NCBI GenBank assembly: GCA_021648745.1
Contig: JAKISE010000018.1
Coordinates: 1 to 45,675, forward strand
DNA from: Cyclobacteriaceae bacterium
GTDB taxonomy: Bacteria > Bacteroidota > Bacteroidia > Cytophagales > Cyclobacteriaceae
Direction of reading: 5' to 3'
Length of the DNA stretch: 45,675 nt
A program made the position numbers and the translations under genes. The notes below the pieces were generated by a model. That model searched no databases and was not told where the DNA came from. It saw nothing but the letters and a program-made list of their open reading frames with translations. Positions 36,162-44,880 of the stretch are shown here, piece after piece. Every line of letters starts with the position of its first letter. Within the stretch, counting starts at the first letter, position 1.

Positions 36162-37691
36162 ATGAACAATACAGGATTTTTAAGACAAGCAGGTGCATTT
36201 TTGCTCACCTTCATATTGGGTACCTTATCTATGCATGGGATATTAAATTATTTGGTATCCGATGCTGGTGACCTGCTTAACGATGGAAACTTCGTTCCAA
36301 TTATTATTTTTTTAATAGCATATGCGGTCACCCCATTAGCAATACTGGCAATATGGAGGTATTGCTATATCCACCGTCAAGTAAAAAAACACTTTAATCT
36401 AAATAGCAGTTTTATCAGCTGGTTTTTCAGAATTGAATTAGCATCTGGCACTTTCTTACTCTTAGCTGTTATTATATATAGTATTTATATTGTTAATTTT
36501 TTTGCACTTAACGATGATTATGATCCTTTATTGAAGGTGGCCATTTGGATAACTTTTGCGGGGCTGATAGGCATCATTGCTCTGAAAATTTTGGTTCTAT
36601 GGGTGAATTTTAGACATCAAGAGGCAATTCTTCTCAAAAAACCATGTAAGCATAGTCCGGAATACTCTGCGATAAAAAATAGTCGTATTGAGATTATTCT
36701 ATTAATTACTCTATGGATTGTGGCATTCTGGTCCTTCATAGTTCCGCCAGCTCATAACGTTGTATTTACAGAAATTGGAGAACATATTACTATTAAAGTT
36801 GACAGTAATATGAAACCTCAGCTGAAATTACTGAAGAAAATAGGTGAGTTTCAGTCAGTTAATAATTCAGTGGTTAGGTTGATGACTGCTTTGCCGGAAA
36901 ACACCAGTGCAGAGAATGAGTTTGAATCTATAGAAGCAGAGTTGTTAGCTATTGATAATAGTTTATTCAATACGTTTGGTAAGGTTGACACGGTTAGTAT
37001 TGACAGTGCTATATCCAAGTTAATGAGCTTTGGTAAGAAGATACCTGAATATAAATTTAACCACAATCAACGAGTGAAGTTTCTTCTAAAATTGAACGAA
37101 ATTGAATACAGGGCCTCCGCCATCAAAATACAGCATCAAAAAAATGTTGAAAAGGAATTGTACAATATTCTAGAACATGTACAACCTTTTTATAAACTGT
37201 TAATTGCTATTCTTCTGCTATATGCCATAATTAACTGGTTTGTACTTTGCCATATTAACCGCTTAATAAAGTTTAACCACTGGGGTGCGGAAGAGCCGAA
37301 CGACTTGCCTGAAATAGAATTTAGCAACTTTTACATTATGCTGTTGCTGGTTATGCTGGCACCCATTTTTAAAACCATCGAACAAAAAGATATTCAATTT
37401 AACAAACCACTTTGGACCTTCGGTGCCACCAGTGTGTATAATATTACTAATAATAAGAGTGTACCTGAGCCAACACTATTATCTTTTACTATAAACATAG
37501 ATAGTTCTAAAATTGACACCAAAAAACTACAGAACGAATTAATATTATTAATAAATGCAGTAGATGAAAAAGAGGGACGGATTCCTAAGAATTACAAATC
37601 AACTCTAGACTCGATTATAGAAAAAATAGATTCAATTCAGCAAGGTGTTAATTTAATCGATAAGGATTTAAAACACATTAAGAAACTATGA
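36162..37691 (+). CDS. Seven-helix membrane protein with coiled-coil regions
   Basis: 509 residues. Likely membrane helices at about 9-30, 45-66, 92-113, 126-148, 176-195, 344-365 and 388-404. A soluble helical stretch of 150 residues (about 200-340) lies between helices 5 and 6, and the last 80 residues are coiled-coil-like (KIDTKKLQNELILLINAV, KIDSIQQGVNLIDKDLKH). No family recognised. It follows the subtilase by 10 bases and overlaps the next gene by ATGA, so it is a full member of the cassette. It could be a membrane sensor or the target of the protease (inference). Confidence 0.75.
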   Translation: MNNTGFLRQAGAFLLTFILGTLSMHGILNYLVSDAGDLLNDGNFVPIIIFLIAYAVTPLAILAIWRYCYIHRQVKKHFNLNSSFISWFFRIELASGTFLLLAVIIYSIYIVNFFALNDDYDPLLKVAIWITFAGLIGIIALKILVLWVNFRHQEAILLKKPCKHSPEYSAIKNSRIEIILLITLWIVAFWSFIVPPAHNVVFTEIGEHITIKVDSNMKPQLKLLKKIGEFQSVNNSVVRLMTALPENTSAENEFESIEAELLAIDNSLFNTFGKVDTVSIDSAISKLMSFGKKIPEYKFNHNQRVKFLLKLNEIEYRASAIKIQHQKNVEKELYNILEHVQPFYKLLIAILLLYAIINWFVLCHINRLIKFNHWGAEEPNDLPEIEFSNFYIMLLLVMLAPIFKTIEQKDIQFNKPLWTFGATSVYNITNNKSVPEPTLLSFTINIDSSKIDTKKLQNELILLINAVDEKEGRIPKNYKSTLDSIIEKIDSIQQGVNLIDKDLKHIKKL

Positions 37692-38764
37692 AAAGCATCT
37701 TTTTAATATTAGTGGTTTGCTTATCGATTAATTACCAACTCCTTGCGCAAAAAACGCCTAACTTATTGGCTTTGGAATCTGTGCTTAATGAAAAATCAAA
37801 GCAAATAGATAGCGGATATGATGCTATCAGAGCCCTTAGAGTGGAACTAGATAATTACTATAACATCCAGGATTCTACAACTAAAAAGCATGGCATAATT
37901 GCCGCTTATAATACCCTTTTTTCTACTATCACTTCGATAATTGTAGAAAACCTTGACACTCCATATTTTTCTTCAGGTAAAATTAATGCACTAAATGAGT
38001 CAAATGATAATCTTGAAAGGTATTCAACATTTATAAGACAATTTTATTGGGATAATCTTTCCGATAAGCCAAGGGTTTTAAAAGTTGACTATGATTCACT
38101 ACCTTATGATTCTTTATATAATAATGAGTATTTAAAACTACTTATTGATGATTACAATCAAAACCTAGAATCAGTTGAACGCAGGATGGGTAGGTTAATA
38201 CAAGGAACTTTTGTTGGTGATGAGCACTATGTTACACCTACGGCACTCACTCGGTTAAATCTGGCATTGTACGAATTACAATTTGCAAGACAAAACATTA
38301 TATACGAATTAAACAGGTCTAGTGTAAAACTAAATAAAATTGATTCTGTAACTGAAAGAACTAGTAATATAGCTGATGGGCTTTATAGTGACTTATTTGG
38401 TGTTCCTAAATATAGGAGACTTTATTTTGGTGGCTCATTTGATACTAATGAGAGTATAGGTGCAAGTGTATATTTTGCCAAGAAGTTCGATTTTGGGTTA
38501 GATGTGATGTACACTAATATTCCTAATCCGGGTTTAGTAATACATCCAAAAGTTGGCTATGGCCAAGGCTTATTTCATTTTGCGATTGGTGGATATTGGA
38601 ATTTAACAGAGGATATTATAGAACCAACAGTGAATGTTTTTGTTATTACTAATAATGTTTTGGGTAGCTTAGGTTTTACTAAGGATCGCTTTTTGCTTCA
38701 AGTAGGTTTGAGGATTCATAAGTTTGGTCAAAATACAAACACCGAAGCTTCTAATAACCCTTAA
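37688..38764 (+). CDS. Secreted protein with C-terminal barrel-like strands
   Basis: 358 residues with a signal peptide (about 1-20, ending LLAQ). Residues 21-215 are mainly helical (LESVLNEKSKQIDSGYDAIR, RLNLALYELQFARQN). From about 240 the sequence turns to glycine- and aromatic-rich strands (LYFGGSFDTN, GASVYFAKKFDFGLDVMY, VGYGQGLFHFAIGGYW, DRFLLQVGLRIHKFG), as in a small outer-membrane barrel. Function unknown. It overlaps the membrane-protein gene by 4 bases and is the last gene of the cassette; a decayed gene follows. Confidence 0.7.
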   Translation: MKSIFLILVVCLSINYQLLAQKTPNLLALESVLNEKSKQIDSGYDAIRALRVELDNYYNIQDSTTKKHGIIAAYNTLFSTITSIIVENLDTPYFSSGKINALNESNDNLERYSTFIRQFYWDNLSDKPRVLKVDYDSLPYDSLYNNEYLKLLIDDYNQNLESVERRMGRLIQGTFVGDEHYVTPTALTRLNLALYELQFARQNIIYELNRSSVKLNKIDSVTERTSNIADGLYSDLFGVPKYRRLYFGGSFDTNESIGASVYFAKKFDFGLDVMYTNIPNPGLVIHPKVGYGQGLFHFAIGGYWNLTEDIIEPTVNVFVITNNVLGSLGFTKDRFLLQVGLRIHKFGQNTNTEASNNP

Positions 38765-38779
38765 CCAATAATCAAATAA

Positions 38780-38988
38780 ACCTTCCTCCTTCTGATCAAC
38801 ATCCTTACAACCACCACAATCTATGCTCAGGTAACCGACCCAAATGCGGTGGGGGTTACATCTTGGTCTTATAGAATTTGTCTGCGGAAGACCTAAGCAA
38901 GTCAAGACCCCTACACTATAAAGTTAAAAACATTACTTCTTTCGAAGAAGGCTTATACTCTGCTGCAATAAAAATGATTTTCAACTAG
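38780..38988 (+). pseudogene. Decayed gene for a secreted protein
   Basis: The 260-base gap after the cassette holds a broken plus-strand coding region. From 38780 one frame reads TFLLLINILTTTTIYAQV then TDPNAVGVTSWSY, which looks like a signal peptide with an AQ cleavage site, but a stop lies just before it and no start codon is present. That frame stops after 38890. A second frame continues with NLSAEDLSKSRPLHYKV and then NITSFEEGLYSAAIKMIF before TAG at 38986. The two together suggest a short secreted protein with a lost start and at least one frameshift. Family unknown. Confidence 0.5.
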
Positions 38989-39024
38989 TGCAAGCGTCCA
39001 CTTGTGTATAATTACCCCAATTAC

Positions 39025-40311
39025 CTATTCCTCTTTCTCCACATCTCCTGCAGCCAGTGCAAACAGTTTTTTAACAGTAAGGCCTTGTACCACAATAGAG
39101 AACAGTACTACACAATAAGTCATCACAATAATTAAATCCACGGTTTCAGGTACCATTGATCCGTTTTTAGAAAACTCATACAACGATAAGGCTAAGGCCA
39201 CAGATATGCCGCCTCGGAGGCCACTCCAGGTTAAAATTCTGATTGTGTATTTAGGAATAGGAGACTTTAATCTATAGATACTCACCGGAATACCAACCCC
39301 AAATAGTCGTGCGATTAGCACAATAACTATGGCAATCAAGGCGGCAAATATGTAATCCATATTCCAATTAATAACAATTATTTGCATACCGATAAGAATG
39401 AAGAGTATGGCATTCATAGCTTCATCCATTAAATGCCAAAACTTATATACATAATCACCCGCAGCTTTTTCAAGTTCAGCACTACGGCCTTTATTGCCTA
39501 CAAATAAGCCCATTGTAACCATGGCTAAGGGGCCAGAAACGTGAAGCATTCCTGCAATACTTGCACCAGCCAATACCATTGATAGCGTAACTAACACCTC
39601 TATCTCCGTGTGTTCATTCTCGATAAGCATAAGCAATTTAAGGCCTACATAGCCAAATACGGCACCGAGTAAAACTCCTCCTATTACTTCTTGCCCAAAT
39701 AGCAACCCAATACTTACTGGGTCTATATGTGCACCTGCACCTGCTTGGGCAATATGTAGTATAGTTAAGAAAACTACTACACCTATTCCATCATTAAAAA
39801 GTGATTCCCCAGCAATTTGCGCTTCTAAACTTTTAGACACAACCGATTTTTTAATCATGGCCAATACGGCAATAGGGTCAGTAGGAGATATGAGGGCTCC
39901 GAACAGCAGGCAATATATTATGTCTAGTTGAATACCAATTAAAGGAAGAACAAAGAACATGGCATAGCCAATAGTAAAAGTGGAGATAAGTACTCCTGTA
40001 GTGGCCAGTATTAATATAATCCATTTTTCCTCTCCAAGCTTCCGCAAATCCAGCTCAAGGGCTCCTGCAAACAGCAAAAAACTAAGCATAACCTGAAAAA
40101 GCACTTTCGAAAAGTCAAATTCGGTCATAAGGCTCTGAGCCATGTTACTGAGTGTTCTAAACATTATTTCTCCAAAAATTATGAATAGAGAAAGGCTGAG
40201 TGCCATTATCATTAAGCCAATGGTAGAAGGTAGCTTTAGAACCTTAACATTTACTAATAAAAAAAAGGCAGCAAGAACAATAAGAATGGTGATGAAATCG
40301 AGAACTTCCAT
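39025..40311 (-). CDS. Cation:proton antiporter, CPA1 family
   Basis: 428 residues, almost entirely membrane helices (about twelve). Family signatures are ALISPTDPIAVLAMIKK (Asp 145) and the ion-binding pair in ESLFNDGIGVVVF (Asn 173, Asp 174). CPA1 members of the NhaP type exchange sodium or potassium for protons to control pH and salt, which fits a marine bacterium. There is no large C-terminal regulatory domain. A promoter-like pair lies 25 bases upstream of the start. It stands alone on this strand between the accessory cassette and the racemase cluster. Confidence 0.92.
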   Translation of the reverse strand: MEVLDFITILIVLAAFFLLVNVKVLKLPSTIGLMIMALSLSLFIIFGEIMFRTLSNMAQSLMTEFDFSKVLFQVMLSFLLFAGALELDLRKLGEEKWIILILATTGVLISTFTIGYAMFFVLPLIGIQLDIIYCLLFGALISPTDPIAVLAMIKKSVVSKSLEAQIAGESLFNDGIGVVVFLTILHIAQAGAGAHIDPVSIGLLFGQEVIGGVLLGAVFGYVGLKLLMLIENEHTEIEVLVTLSMVLAGASIAGMLHVSGPLAMVTMGLFVGNKGRSAELEKAAGDYVYKFWHLMDEAMNAILFILIGMQIIVINWNMDYIFAALIAIVIVLIARLFGVGIPVSIYRLKSPIPKYTIRILTWSGLRGGISVALALSLYEFSKNGSMVPETVDLIIVMTYCVVLFSIVVQGLTVKKLFALAAGDVEKEE

Positions 40312-40335
40312 AGTACTAATAGGTTTGGTTTTTGC

Positions 40336-40367
40336 CTAAGATAGTTAAATCTCTACATAACTACAAA
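40336..40367 (-). promoter_or_regulatory. Bacteroidota-type promoter for the antiporter
   Basis: On the minus strand TTTG (40364-40367) is followed 20 bases later by TATCTTAG (40336-40343), one base from the Bacteroidota primary sigma-factor -7 box TAnnTTTG, with the usual spacing. It would start transcription near 40331, about 20 bases before the antiporter ATG. Confidence 0.45.
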
Positions 40368-40456
40368 AAGAAATATTGTGTAGAGAGAGTATCTGTAACT
40401 AATAACAATCCAGTAAAATATCAACTCATTATTCTAATGAGCAGGGGTAAATAAGT

Positions 40457-40464
40457 TACTTTTG
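40457..40464 (+). promoter_or_regulatory. Possible -7 box before the 470-residue protein gene
   Basis: TACTTTTG fits the Bacteroidota TAnnTTTG -7 consensus and would begin transcription about 14 bases before the ATG at 40482. No TTTG -33 box is seen at the right distance, so this is weak. Confidence 0.3.
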
Positions 40465-40481
40465 AAGCATAATTTCAACCA

Positions 40482-41894
40482 ATGGAAGTTAAGAAAAGAA
40501 TATCAACCAAAGAAAAAGCATTAGCCATAAATTTTGATACTACTATTTATGGGTCGTTTGCAGAAATTGGAGCTGGACAAGAAGTAGCGGCTAATTTTTT
40601 TAAATCAGGAGGTGCATCAGGTACCATTGCCAAAACAATGTCTGCCTATGATATGGCCTATTCTGATGCTATTTATGGTAAAATAGGTAGATATGTGTGC
40701 GAAGAGCGCTTGCAAGCCATGCTTGATAAGGAAATGGATCTATTGAATGAACGTTTACCCCACCGTGTCAAATACACTAAGTTTTTTTCGTTTGCCAATA
40801 CAGTTGAAACCTTGAACTACGCCCGTACTAATCGCGGACATGGCTGGATTGGTTGTAAATTTCAACTTACACCTGAAGGAAAAACGAATGAATGTGTTTT
40901 TCACGTTGTTTTAAAAGACCAAGATGCTAGTTGGCAGCAAGAGGCTTTAGGGAGAATGGGTGTCAACCTAATTTATGCTTGTTATTTTTTTAAAGACCCA
41001 GAGGAATTCCTATTGTCGTTAGTAGATGGATTTAGACAACATAGGATTGAAATAGATATGTTTAGATTAGAAGGGCCTGATTTTCCTAATGTAGATAACA
41101 GGCTAATGAGCTTAAACCTTGTAAAACATGGGTTTACCAGAGCTGCCATGTTTGGGCCTACGGGTAATGTGCTAATGCCTTCTGAAGCGCTTTATAAAAA
41201 AAATGTATTAATTCTTAGGGGTCGTTTTAGACCAGTAACTCATGTAAATGTAGATATGCTTTTTTGCGGCAGAAAGCGATTCAAAAAGGAAGAGGGTGTT
41301 GAAAAGGAGAATATTGTAGTGCTCACTGAACTTACCCTACAAGATTTAGAAGTTGGAGGTGATATTGACAAAACTGATTTTATGAATAGGGTAGATCAAT
41401 TATGTTCATTGGGTCAAAATGTACTAATATCCAATTATACGGAGTACTACCGTTTGGTAAGGCATATTACTAGAATGACGAAAGATCGTAGAATAGGCCT
41501 TATTTTAGGTATTTATAACCTTCATAATATTTTTGATGAAAAGTATTATGGAAATTTAAAAGGTGGAATTCTAGAAGCCTTTGGAATTCTTTTTGGAAGA
41601 GACGTGAAATTTTACGTGTACCCTTCATTAAAAAAAGGATCTGATGAAATTTATACCTTAGATGATTTTGTGGTGCCTCAAACTCAGCGAGGAATGCTTC
41701 AATATTTATTAGATAATAAAAAACTTATACCTGTAACAAATGTATCTGAGAAAAACCTACATATCATTTCTGATCAAATTTTAAATATGATTAAGAATGG
41801 GGAAGAAGGATGGGAAGAATTTGTACCTCATAAGGTAGCAGACGAGATTAAATCAGAAAAGAGGTTCCACTATAAGGCCCCGGTTAAAAGTTAA
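40482..41894 (+). CDS. Conserved protein, family often labelled nicotinate-nucleotide adenylyltransferase
   Basis: 470 residues, no signal peptide. The N-terminus INFDTTIYGSFAEIGAGQE...ASGTIAKTMSAYDM is the hallmark of a family conserved in Bacteroidota and some other phyla, which databases often name nicotinate-nucleotide adenylyltransferase. I see no HxGH-type nucleotidyltransferase motif, so I do not accept that name as a function. The middle has GHGWIGCKFQL and a Gly-rich turn; the later part has NVLISNYTEYYRLVRHI and LGIYNLHNIFDEKYY. Its TAA stop shares a base with the ATG of the racemase gene (TAATG), so the two are translationally coupled. Function unknown. Confidence 0.8.
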   Translation: MEVKKRISTKEKALAINFDTTIYGSFAEIGAGQEVAANFFKSGGASGTIAKTMSAYDMAYSDAIYGKIGRYVCEERLQAMLDKEMDLLNERLPHRVKYTKFFSFANTVETLNYARTNRGHGWIGCKFQLTPEGKTNECVFHVVLKDQDASWQQEALGRMGVNLIYACYFFKDPEEFLLSLVDGFRQHRIEIDMFRLEGPDFPNVDNRLMSLNLVKHGFTRAAMFGPTGNVLMPSEALYKKNVLILRGRFRPVTHVNVDMLFCGRKRFKKEEGVEKENIVVLTELTLQDLEVGGDIDKTDFMNRVDQLCSLGQNVLISNYTEYYRLVRHITRMTKDRRIGLILGIYNLHNIFDEKYYGNLKGGILEAFGILFGRDVKFYVYPSLKKGSDEIYTLDDFVVPQTQRGMLQYLLDNKKLIPVTNVSEKNLHIISDQILNMIKNGEEGWEEFVPHKVADEIKSEKRFHYKAPVKS

Positions 41895-43033
41895 TGGACT
41901 TTGTTCCATCTTCTATAAAAGCATTTTTAAACCATGAAATTTCACTAGTTAAGTTGGAATTGGTGGTGATTGAACTGCCTCAAATTAAGCCATTTCGCTC
42001 GGCCATTGGTGTTCGCACGTCTAGAAAAGCCCTTGTTATTAAATGGCATACAAAAGAAGGCATTGTTGGGTATGGTGAGTGTTCGTGCCGCCCCGACCCA
42101 TTTTACTCACACGAATTTGTAGATGGAGCGATTCAAGTTATTGAGAAGTTTATCTTTCCATTGCTCAAGGGAGCAAATACGTATAAGAAAGTACTTGTAG
42201 CTTTATCAAAAGCAAGAGGTTGGAACTTTACAAAGGCAGCAGTTGAGTTCGCTATGAACGATGCCATTCGTAGAAGTACAGGCAAAGGAATGCTCGAAGC
42301 CTGGGGTCGTTCACAAGTAGATAAGGTACCTGTAGGAATTTCATTGGGTTTATTTGAAAATGGACTAGAAATGGCTAAGGCTATAGAAGAGGCAGAAGTT
42401 GAAGGGTATAAACGATTAAAATTCAAAATCAAACCTGGCTACGCTAGCCCTTCCATTTTTAGTACATTAAAAGCCTGTAGTCACCCCAATTTAAGCTTTG
42501 ATGCCAATGGCTCATTTACAGTTGATGATTTTATTTCGCTGCAGCTTTTTGCTTCTTTAGAGTGTATGATAGAGCAGCCATTTGGACCTGGAAATTCATA
42601 TTTGCAATCTGAGTTTGAAGAGAAGCATATTAAACTTATTAATTGTCCTGATGAAGAAGTAGAAACTCTTGGACAACTTATTGAACAAACCGATAACCTT
42701 TCTGAACTCAATATTAAACCAGGTAGAGTGGGAGGCTTATTTAATACGATTGAAATGATGGAGTATTGCTTTGCTCATGATATTCCTGCTTGGATAGGTG
42801 GTATGTTTGAAACAGGAATTGGTCGGGCTCAAAACTTACAAATAGCCTCCTTTTTAGTAGATGCTAAAGCCCATGACCAAAGCCCATCTAACCGTTACTT
42901 TAAAAAAGATGTGTTAAAAACATCTATCGAAATGGAAGATGGGGTGATTGATTCAAGTTATTTCTTACACCCTGAGGTTGATGAAAAAGCTTTTGAAGAG
43001 CTGACCATAAGCAAACTCACTTTGCAGAACTAA
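41894..43033 (+). CDS. OSBS/N-acylamino-acid racemase family enzyme (enolase superfamily)
   Basis: 379 residues, cytoplasmic. The catalytic set is complete: RLKFKIKPGY (Lys 178), SFDANGSF (Asp 203), MIEQPF (Glu 227), CPDEEV (Asp 253) and LNIKPGRVGG (Lys 275). The stretch PAWIGGMFETGIGRAQNLQIAS is diagnostic of the OSBS/NAAAR branch rather than dipeptide epimerases. Since menC at 21049 already supplies o-succinylbenzoate synthase, this copy more likely racemises N-acyl (for example N-succinyl) amino acids. The deacylase-like gene and the GNAT gene that follow support that, but they do not prove it. The start overlaps the preceding stop by one base. Confidence 0.82.
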   Translation: MDFVPSSIKAFLNHEISLVKLELVVIELPQIKPFRSAIGVRTSRKALVIKWHTKEGIVGYGECSCRPDPFYSHEFVDGAIQVIEKFIFPLLKGANTYKKVLVALSKARGWNFTKAAVEFAMNDAIRRSTGKGMLEAWGRSQVDKVPVGISLGLFENGLEMAKAIEEAEVEGYKRLKFKIKPGYASPSIFSTLKACSHPNLSFDANGSFTVDDFISLQLFASLECMIEQPFGPGNSYLQSEFEEKHIKLINCPDEEVETLGQLIEQTDNLSELNIKPGRVGGLFNTIEMMEYCFAHDIPAWIGGMFETGIGRAQNLQIASFLVDAKAHDQSPSNRYFKKDVLKTSIEMEDGVIDSSYFLHPEVDEKAFEELTISKLTLQN

Positions 43034-43039
43034 TTGTAC

Positions 43040-43064
43040 CGTCATTCCTGAGCAGGTAGGAATC
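43040..43064. repeat. Half of a CGTCATTCCTG palindromic repeat
   Basis: CGTCATTCCTGAGCAGGTAGGAATC holds a short stem (ATTCCT with AGGAAT, or CCTG with CAGG) just after the racemase stop. It resembles the left half of the CGTCAT-type palindromes at 262 and 44728, but no right half with ATGACG is seen. It may be a decayed copy. Confidence 0.4.
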
Positions 43065-43153
43065 TGTATTTCTTATAATTAATAGACTGATAAGTAGCTC
43101 TGAGAACTTTATGCTTCTTTGTGAACTTATATGGTATATCTTACCTTTACGAG

Positions 43154-44722
43154 ATGCTCGATTTTTTAATTAAAAACGCTATAATTTACGATGGACTAGG
43201 AGGGAAACCTTTCAAAGGAGCTATTGGAATTAAAGATGAATTGATTGCTTCAATTTTTAATGAAGGCGAACAATTACCTGAAGCAGAAACTGTAATTTAT
43301 GCTAATGGCTTGGCGTTAACCCCGGGGTTTATCGTTACCCACGCATCTACGGGCTTTGGCTTTTTCTTTCCTCATGCCGCTAACCATAAGTTATACCAAG
43401 GGATCACCACTGAAATATTTGGCAATTGCGGCACCTCTCCAGCACCAATTGACACCCACTTAATTTCTACAATGAAAACACTTGCCACTGATTTAGGCTT
43501 TGATTTTAATTGGCGAACTCTCGGAGCGTATTTTGAGATATTAGAAAAAGCAGGCCTGCAGTTTAATGTAGCTACTCTTACAGGTCATTCTACCTTACGT
43601 GGAGGGGCAGTAAAAGATTGGGCTTTCTCATCGGATAGTGAACAAGGTCAAATGCAGCAATTGATGCAGGAGTCAATGGAGGATGGTTCTTTAGGCCTCT
43701 CTACAGGGCTTATATATGCACCAGGTTGCTTTGCTAAAACAGATGAGATTATCAAATTGGCAAAGATTGCTAAGGCAAATGGTGGCGTGTATGCGTCACA
43801 TATACGCGATGAACGCGATAAACTGGAAGAAGCGATTGAAGAAACATTAATAATTGGAGAAGCAGCAGGAATTAATGTGTTAGTTAGTCATTTAAAAGCC
43901 GCTGAAAAAAGAAATTTTGGTAAAATTGATAAGGTGCTAAAGAGGTTGGAACAATATAATCAAACTCATACCCAACAGGCTAAGATTGATGTATACCCAT
44001 ACACAGCAGTATCTACAAAGCTAAGAGCGTTTATTCCTAAAGAATTTTTAGAAGGGGGGCTTTCAGAAATAAAGGACAAGCTAGATAGTAAAGAAGTAGT
44101 TGAGGAAATTGCAGATTACATTATTAATCGTGATTACGACCTTTCTCAAATGCTTATTATTTCGAACGAATATCCAGAGTGGGAAGGAAAAGATGTACAA
44201 GCTATTGCAAACGAATTTGATTGGAGTCTGGCACAAACAGTATGTGAGATATTAAAACGAGATACTGAAATGTGGATTGTGTATCATTGCATAGACCAAG
44301 CGGATATAGATAAAGCTATTATATGGCCGAACGCAATGATTTGTACCGACTCCTGGAGCCACCCAATTAATGCACCAAAACGCATTGGGGTACCTCATCC
44401 TAGGTCGTATGGGGCGTTTACAGAATTTTTGAAACGGTATGTATTTGATACAAACATGCTGTCTTTTGAGGAAGCCATTCGCAAGATTACATCTATGCCG
44501 GCTGATTACTTTAATTTAAGGGCACGTGGCAGGATTAAAATCGGTTACAAGGCAGATGTAGTATTGTTTAAACAGAGCGAAATAGCACCCAAAGCTACAT
44601 ATTCTGACCCTTACCAATTATCAACAGGGGTGGAGCACCTTTGGGTAAATGGTGTACATCTGATAGAAAGTAATGTAATTAATAATTCAAAACCTGGTGT
44701 TATTATTAGAAATAGGGACTGA
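43154..44722 (+). CDS. N-acyl-D-amino-acid deacylase-like amidohydrolase
   Basis: 522 residues from ATG 43154; a GTG at 43121 would add eleven residues that do not fit the family. Seen in order are the beta-sandwich start (LIKNAIIYDGLGGKPF), PGFIVTHAST, GNCGTSPAPI (metal Cys), STGLIYAPG, SHIRDERDKLEEAIEE (metal His), VSHLKAAEKRNFG (metal His), CTDSW (catalytic Asp region), PHPRSYGAFTEFLKRYV and the ending PADYFNLRARGRIKIGYKADV. These match D-aminoacylases, which release D-amino acids from N-acyl forms. The usual HxH after PGFID reads HAS here, so the second His appears lost; the strong metal site is intact. It lies downstream of the racemase (121-base gap). Confidence 0.85.
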   Translation: MLDFLIKNAIIYDGLGGKPFKGAIGIKDELIASIFNEGEQLPEAETVIYANGLALTPGFIVTHASTGFGFFFPHAANHKLYQGITTEIFGNCGTSPAPIDTHLISTMKTLATDLGFDFNWRTLGAYFEILEKAGLQFNVATLTGHSTLRGGAVKDWAFSSDSEQGQMQQLMQESMEDGSLGLSTGLIYAPGCFAKTDEIIKLAKIAKANGGVYASHIRDERDKLEEAIEETLIIGEAAGINVLVSHLKAAEKRNFGKIDKVLKRLEQYNQTHTQQAKIDVYPYTAVSTKLRAFIPKEFLEGGLSEIKDKLDSKEVVEEIADYIINRDYDLSQMLIISNEYPEWEGKDVQAIANEFDWSLAQTVCEILKRDTEMWIVYHCIDQADIDKAIIWPNAMICTDSWSHPINAPKRIGVPHPRSYGAFTEFLKRYVFDTNMLSFEEAIRKITSMPADYFNLRARGRIKIGYKADVVLFKQSEIAPKATYSDPYQLSTGVEHLWVNGVHLIESNVINNSKPGVIIRNRD

Positions 44723-44727
44723 TTTAT

Positions 44728-44846
44728 CGTCATTATCGAGCGCCCGCCTCCCGAAGTTGTATGGAGGGCAGGAAAGGCTCGATAATCTCTTGCGCTTACC
44801 AGTACAAACAATAATAAATTTTTGATATTAAATTTAGAGAATGACG
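44728..44846. repeat. CGTCAT...ATGACG palindromic element, second copy
   Basis: A 119-base unit beginning CGTCATTATCGAGC and ending ATGACG, the same outer ends and almost the same length as the element at 262-377. The stem ATTATCGAGC (44732-44741) pairs perfectly with GCTCGATAAT (44777-44786), with an inner CCTCC/GGAGG stem. It lies 5 bases after the deacylase stop and may act as its terminator. The rest of the gap to 44880 is AT-rich. Confidence 0.65.
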
Positions 44847-44880
44847 TTAAGAGTGGAAAGTTTTTAAATTAGGCTTAAAA

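Noticed and set aside
41894..43033. Second menC for menaquinone
   Set aside because: A Bacteroidota-type menC is already present at 21049, and the neighbours here point to N-acylamino acids. Promiscuous OSBS activity cannot be excluded.
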